A program made the translations under genes and the position numbers. A DNA stretch of 64,000 nt. It comes from Chitinophaga sp. CF418 (GTDB lineage: Bacteria > Bacteroidota > Bacteroidia > Chitinophagales > Chitinophagaceae). Location of the stretch: NCBI RefSeq assembly GCF_900142925.1, contig NZ_FRCN01000018.1:1-64000 (forward strand). The letters run 5' to 3'. Below the pieces are notes generated by a model. The model ran no database searches. It saw nothing but the letters and a program-made list of their open reading frames with translations, and was not told the DNA's origin. Below are positions 61,963-64,000 of the stretch, one piece after another (within the stretch, counting starts at the first letter, position 1; the number at the start of each line of letters is the position of its first letter).

Positions 61963-61970
61963 TACCTTTG
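61963..61970 (+). promoter_or_regulatory. rpmH promoter -7 element
   Basis: TACCTTTG matches TANNTTTG exactly, 76 nt upstream of rpmH and just after the previous terminator. Confidence 0.5.
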
Positions 61971-62046
61971 CCTTCCGTTTTAAAAAACAGGATTCCGCAA
62001 TCCGGGAGAGTGTTTAGTATAGTACAGGTAAAAACAAAATATTAAA

Positions 62047-62202
62047 ATGAAACGTACTTTTCAACCGCATAACAGACGCAGAAAGAGCGTTCATGGCTTC
62101 AGAAAGAGAATGGAAACTGCTAACGGCCGTAAAGTATTAGCTTCCCGCAGAGCCAAAGGCCGTAAGAAATTAACTGTTTCTGACGAGCGGAAGCTGAAAT
62201 AA
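62047..62202 (+). CDS. rpmH: 50S ribosomal protein L34
   Basis: The 51-residue basic protein begins MKRTFQPHNRRRKS and contains GFRKRM, NGRKVLASRRAKGRKKL, the defining L34 pattern. It is a structural protein of the large ribosomal subunit. It is followed by rnpA and yidD, the usual gene order. Confidence 0.97.
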   Translation: MKRTFQPHNRRRKSVHGFRKRMETANGRKVLASRRAKGRKKLTVSDERKLK

Positions 62203-62308
62203 GAGTTAGCCGCTGCGTAACTGCATAGCATCTGTGCTCGCAGGCTTTAAGGCTGGTTCTTGATAGAACAGAATTGTATCGCTATTGGGATGATAAATCA
62301 GACTTGCC

Positions 62309-62698
62309 ATAAAAACTTATTCTTTTAACAAGGAAGAAAGGTTAAAAAGCAGAAAACTCATTGAAACGCTTTTTCGGGAAGGAAAAGCGTTTTCTGTTTT
62401 TCCCTACCGGGTACTTTATATGCCGGTAGACCAGTCCTTGAATAAATACCCCGTACAGGCTGGTTTTAGCGCCTCTACCAGGCGATTCCCCCATGCGGTG
62501 GACCGCAATCGTGTGAAACGTCTTACACGCGAATGCTGGCGTCTGCAAAAGCAGGGGCTATATGATGTTCTCCAGCAACACTCCAAACAGCTGGTCCTCT
62601 TCTTTATCTATACCGATAAGAAAATAGCTCCCTATGCTACCCTGCACCACAAAATTTCGGTAATTTTAAAGAAGCTGGAAAAAGAGGTTGTTGAATAA
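62309..62698 (+). CDS. rnpA: ribonuclease P protein component, apparent AUA start
   Basis: RnpA binds the RNase P RNA and helps cut tRNA 5' leaders. The frame encodes TYSFNKEERLKSRKLIETLF, the conserved N-terminus, then FREGKAFSVFPYR and the RNR-motif region AVDRNRVKRLTRECWR. No in-frame ATG, GTG or TTG lies between the upstream TAA (62294) and this N-terminus. ATA at 62309 sits exactly where the start is expected and gives 129 residues. The first in-frame ATG (62420) would leave 92 residues and remove a substrate-binding strand and helix. The stop overlaps the yidD start (TAATG). Confidence 0.82.
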   Translation: MKTYSFNKEERLKSRKLIETLFREGKAFSVFPYRVLYMPVDQSLNKYPVQAGFSASTRRFPHAVDRNRVKRLTRECWRLQKQGLYDVLQQHSKQLVLFFIYTDKKIAPYATLHHKISVILKKLEKEVVE

Positions 62699-62925
62699 TG
62701 AAAGTCTTCCAATATTTAAGTTACCCGTTTATCTGGATCATCAGGATCTACCAATGGGGTATCTCCCCGCTGCTGGGCGCTAAATGCCGCTATACCCCCA
62801 CCTGCTCACAATATGGTGTGGAAGCTCTGCAGAAACATGGGCTCATCAAAGGTGGCTACCTGACCATTAAACGGATATTGTCCTGCCACCCCTGGGGCGG
62901 ACACGGACACGATCCCGTACCTTAA
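62698..62925 (+). CDS. yidD: membrane protein insertion efficiency factor YidD
   Basis: YidD is a small membrane-associated protein that assists YidC-dependent insertion. The 75-residue protein has an amphipathic N-terminus (YQWGISPLLG), the cysteine motif CRYTPTCSQYGVEAL and C-terminal CHPWGGHGHDPVP. Its ATG shares one base with the rnpA stop. Confidence 0.95.
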   Translation: MKVFQYLSYPFIWIIRIYQWGISPLLGAKCRYTPTCSQYGVEALQKHGLIKGGYLTIKRILSCHPWGGHGHDPVP

Positions 62926-63044
62926 GGGCCGCGAGATGGAATACCGTCATTTATTAAGATAGATCCCAATGTTTAACAGTTTATGTGTAATAGATTAAGT
63001 AAATTTCACACCAGAAGATTATTCTCACTCTAACTGAATGACCT

Positions 63045-64000
63045 ATGCGTGCATTTTTTCGCAGAAAAAGAGGAATAGTGTTGGTATTGGTGCTGCTGAT
63101 GGCCGGCGGTATGAGTATCATGGCTTATTATAACGAGAAGGACAAATACTTCGAAATAGCCAAGAACCTCGACATTTTCGCCGCCTTTTACCGGGAGCTG
63201 AATACCTACTACGTGGATGAACTGCCCCCGGAAAAACTCATGTATAAGGGCATCGACGCCATGCTGGAAGAAACAGATCCTTATACAGACTTTGTTCCGG
63301 AAGAGAACCTGGACGAGCTGAAATTCATGGCTACCGGCAGGTACGGAGGGGTAGGGGTTTCTGTCAACACAGACAGTGAACGTACCGTCATCACCGACGT
63401 GTATGAAGGCAGTCCGATGGATAAAGCTGGTGTAAAGCCAGGAGACATTATCCTGTCCCTGGATGGCAAGCCCACCAAAGGCATGGAACAGGATGAGATC
63501 AGCCGTATACTGAAAGGCGCTCCCGGTTCTACGCTGGCAATGGTGACCAAACATCCCGTTACAGGTGCTGAAAGCAATAAAAAGATCGTCAGGGAAGAAA
63601 TAAATGTAAAAGCCGTGAGCTTTTCAGGTGTTACGGGCACTGATATCGGCTATATACGGATGACCCAGTTCACAGAGAACAGTGGCCAGCTGGTACAGAG
63701 CGCTTTTGAGGAACTGAAGAAACAGTACCCGACCATGAAAGGCCTGATCCTCGATCTGAGAGGTAATCCCGGTGGTCTGCTGGATGAAGCCGTATCCGTT
63801 GCTAATATTTTCGTGGATAAAAATAAACTGATCGTCAGCACCAAAGGAAAGGTGAAAAGCTGGGACAGGGAGTATAAAACAGAAGAACCTGCTGTGGATG
63901 CGCGCATCCCACTGGTTGTACTGACCAACCGCTCTTCTGCATCGGCTTCCGAGATTGTGGCAGGCGCTATCCAGGACCTGGACAGAGGCGTTATTATCGG
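63045..64000 (+). CDS. S41 family C-terminal processing peptidase (3' end beyond window)
   Basis: The visible 318 residues begin with a signal anchor (about 7-27). A helical segment follows, then a PDZ domain (about 85-180; GRYGGVGVSV, GSPMDKAGVKPGDIILSLDG) and the start of the S41 protease domain (YIRMTQFTENSG, LILDLRGNPGGLLDEAV). The catalytic serine motif NRSSASASEIVAGA lies near residue 300. CtpA-like proteases trim periplasmic proteins. The conserved lysine is at or past the window edge. The 119 bp after yidD show no other feature. Confidence 0.92.
   Translation, partial: MRAFFRRKRGIVLVLVLLMAGGMSIMAYYNEKDKYFEIAKNLDIFAAFYRELNTYYVDELPPEKLMYKGIDAMLEETDPYTDFVPEENLDELKFMATGRYGGVGVSVNTDSERTVITDVYEGSPMDKAGVKPGDIILSLDGKPTKGMEQDEISRILKGAPGSTLAMVTKHPVTGAESNKKIVREEINVKAVSFSGVTGTDIGYIRMTQFTENSGQLVQSAFEELKKQYPTMKGLILDLRGNPGGLLDEAVSVANIFVDKNKLIVSTKGKVKSWDREYKTEEPAVDARIPLVVLTNRSSASASEIVAGAIQDLDRGVII

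Overview
The window looks like a chromosomal segment of a Bacteroidota bacterium, most likely a Chitinophagaceae member close to Chitinophaga. This is an inference from several signs. Many genes are preceded by the Bacteroidetes -7 element TANNTTTG rather than a Shine-Dalgarno sequence. Lineage-restricted families are present (GldC, DUF4290, IPExxxVDY, DUF5522, DUF6089). Rho carries a long acidic insertion, and TonB receptors carry carboxypeptidase-like N-terminal domains. No phage, insertion sequence, CRISPR array or rRNA operon is visible.

Layout. 0.2-8.6 kb holds asnS, rho, an operon of a pterin dehydratase with a LytS/LytTR-type two-component pair, an IPExxxVDY protein, and trmB with a DUF5522 gene. 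8.6-9.6 kb is a gene-poor strip containing three copies of a two-hairpin repeat, an 11-bp phased palindromic repeat, and a minus-strand transcription unit (promoter, tRNA-like RNA with an outsized variable arm, intrinsic terminator). 9.7-24.4 kb holds an Lrp regulator, tryptophan dioxygenase, DUF4290-murA-gmk, a CNNM/CBS protein, a candidate small RNA, tatC, rpiB, an ECF sigma factor, a UvrD/PcrA helicase, recX, an omega-amidase, a VOC protein and nagA. 24.4-32 kb holds a GT39 transferase, suhB-thiL, a GH3 enzyme, a LysE exporter, an isolated KorB-type subunit and an AhpD-like protein.

32.3-41 kb is the most accessory-looking part. It has a membrane-anchored TPR/HTH regulator, a long near-perfect inverted repeat, a TonB receptor plus beta-propeller phytase lipoprotein (probable phytate use), and a convergent TonB siderophore receptor. 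41-53 kb carries an N-acetylmuramoyl-L-alanine amidase, an acyl-CoA dehydrogenase, two alpha/beta hydrolases, two glycosyltransferases, a DppC-like permease, a lipoprotein, gldC, a YqeY protein, a CvpA protein and a CBS protein.

53.0-53.5 kb is a second repeat patch with a 35-bp tandem array. 53.5-61.9 kb is an envelope-biogenesis cluster: a short Omp85 protein, nadK, a DUF6089 barrel, uppS, bamA and two Skp/OmpH chaperones. The window ends with rpmH, rnpA (apparently starting at AUA), yidD and the 5' part of an S41 protease.

The strongest candidates for something undescribed are the tRNA-like RNA unit at 9.29-9.62 kb and the structured repeat family. Functional names rest on motif recognition by eye; no database search was run.
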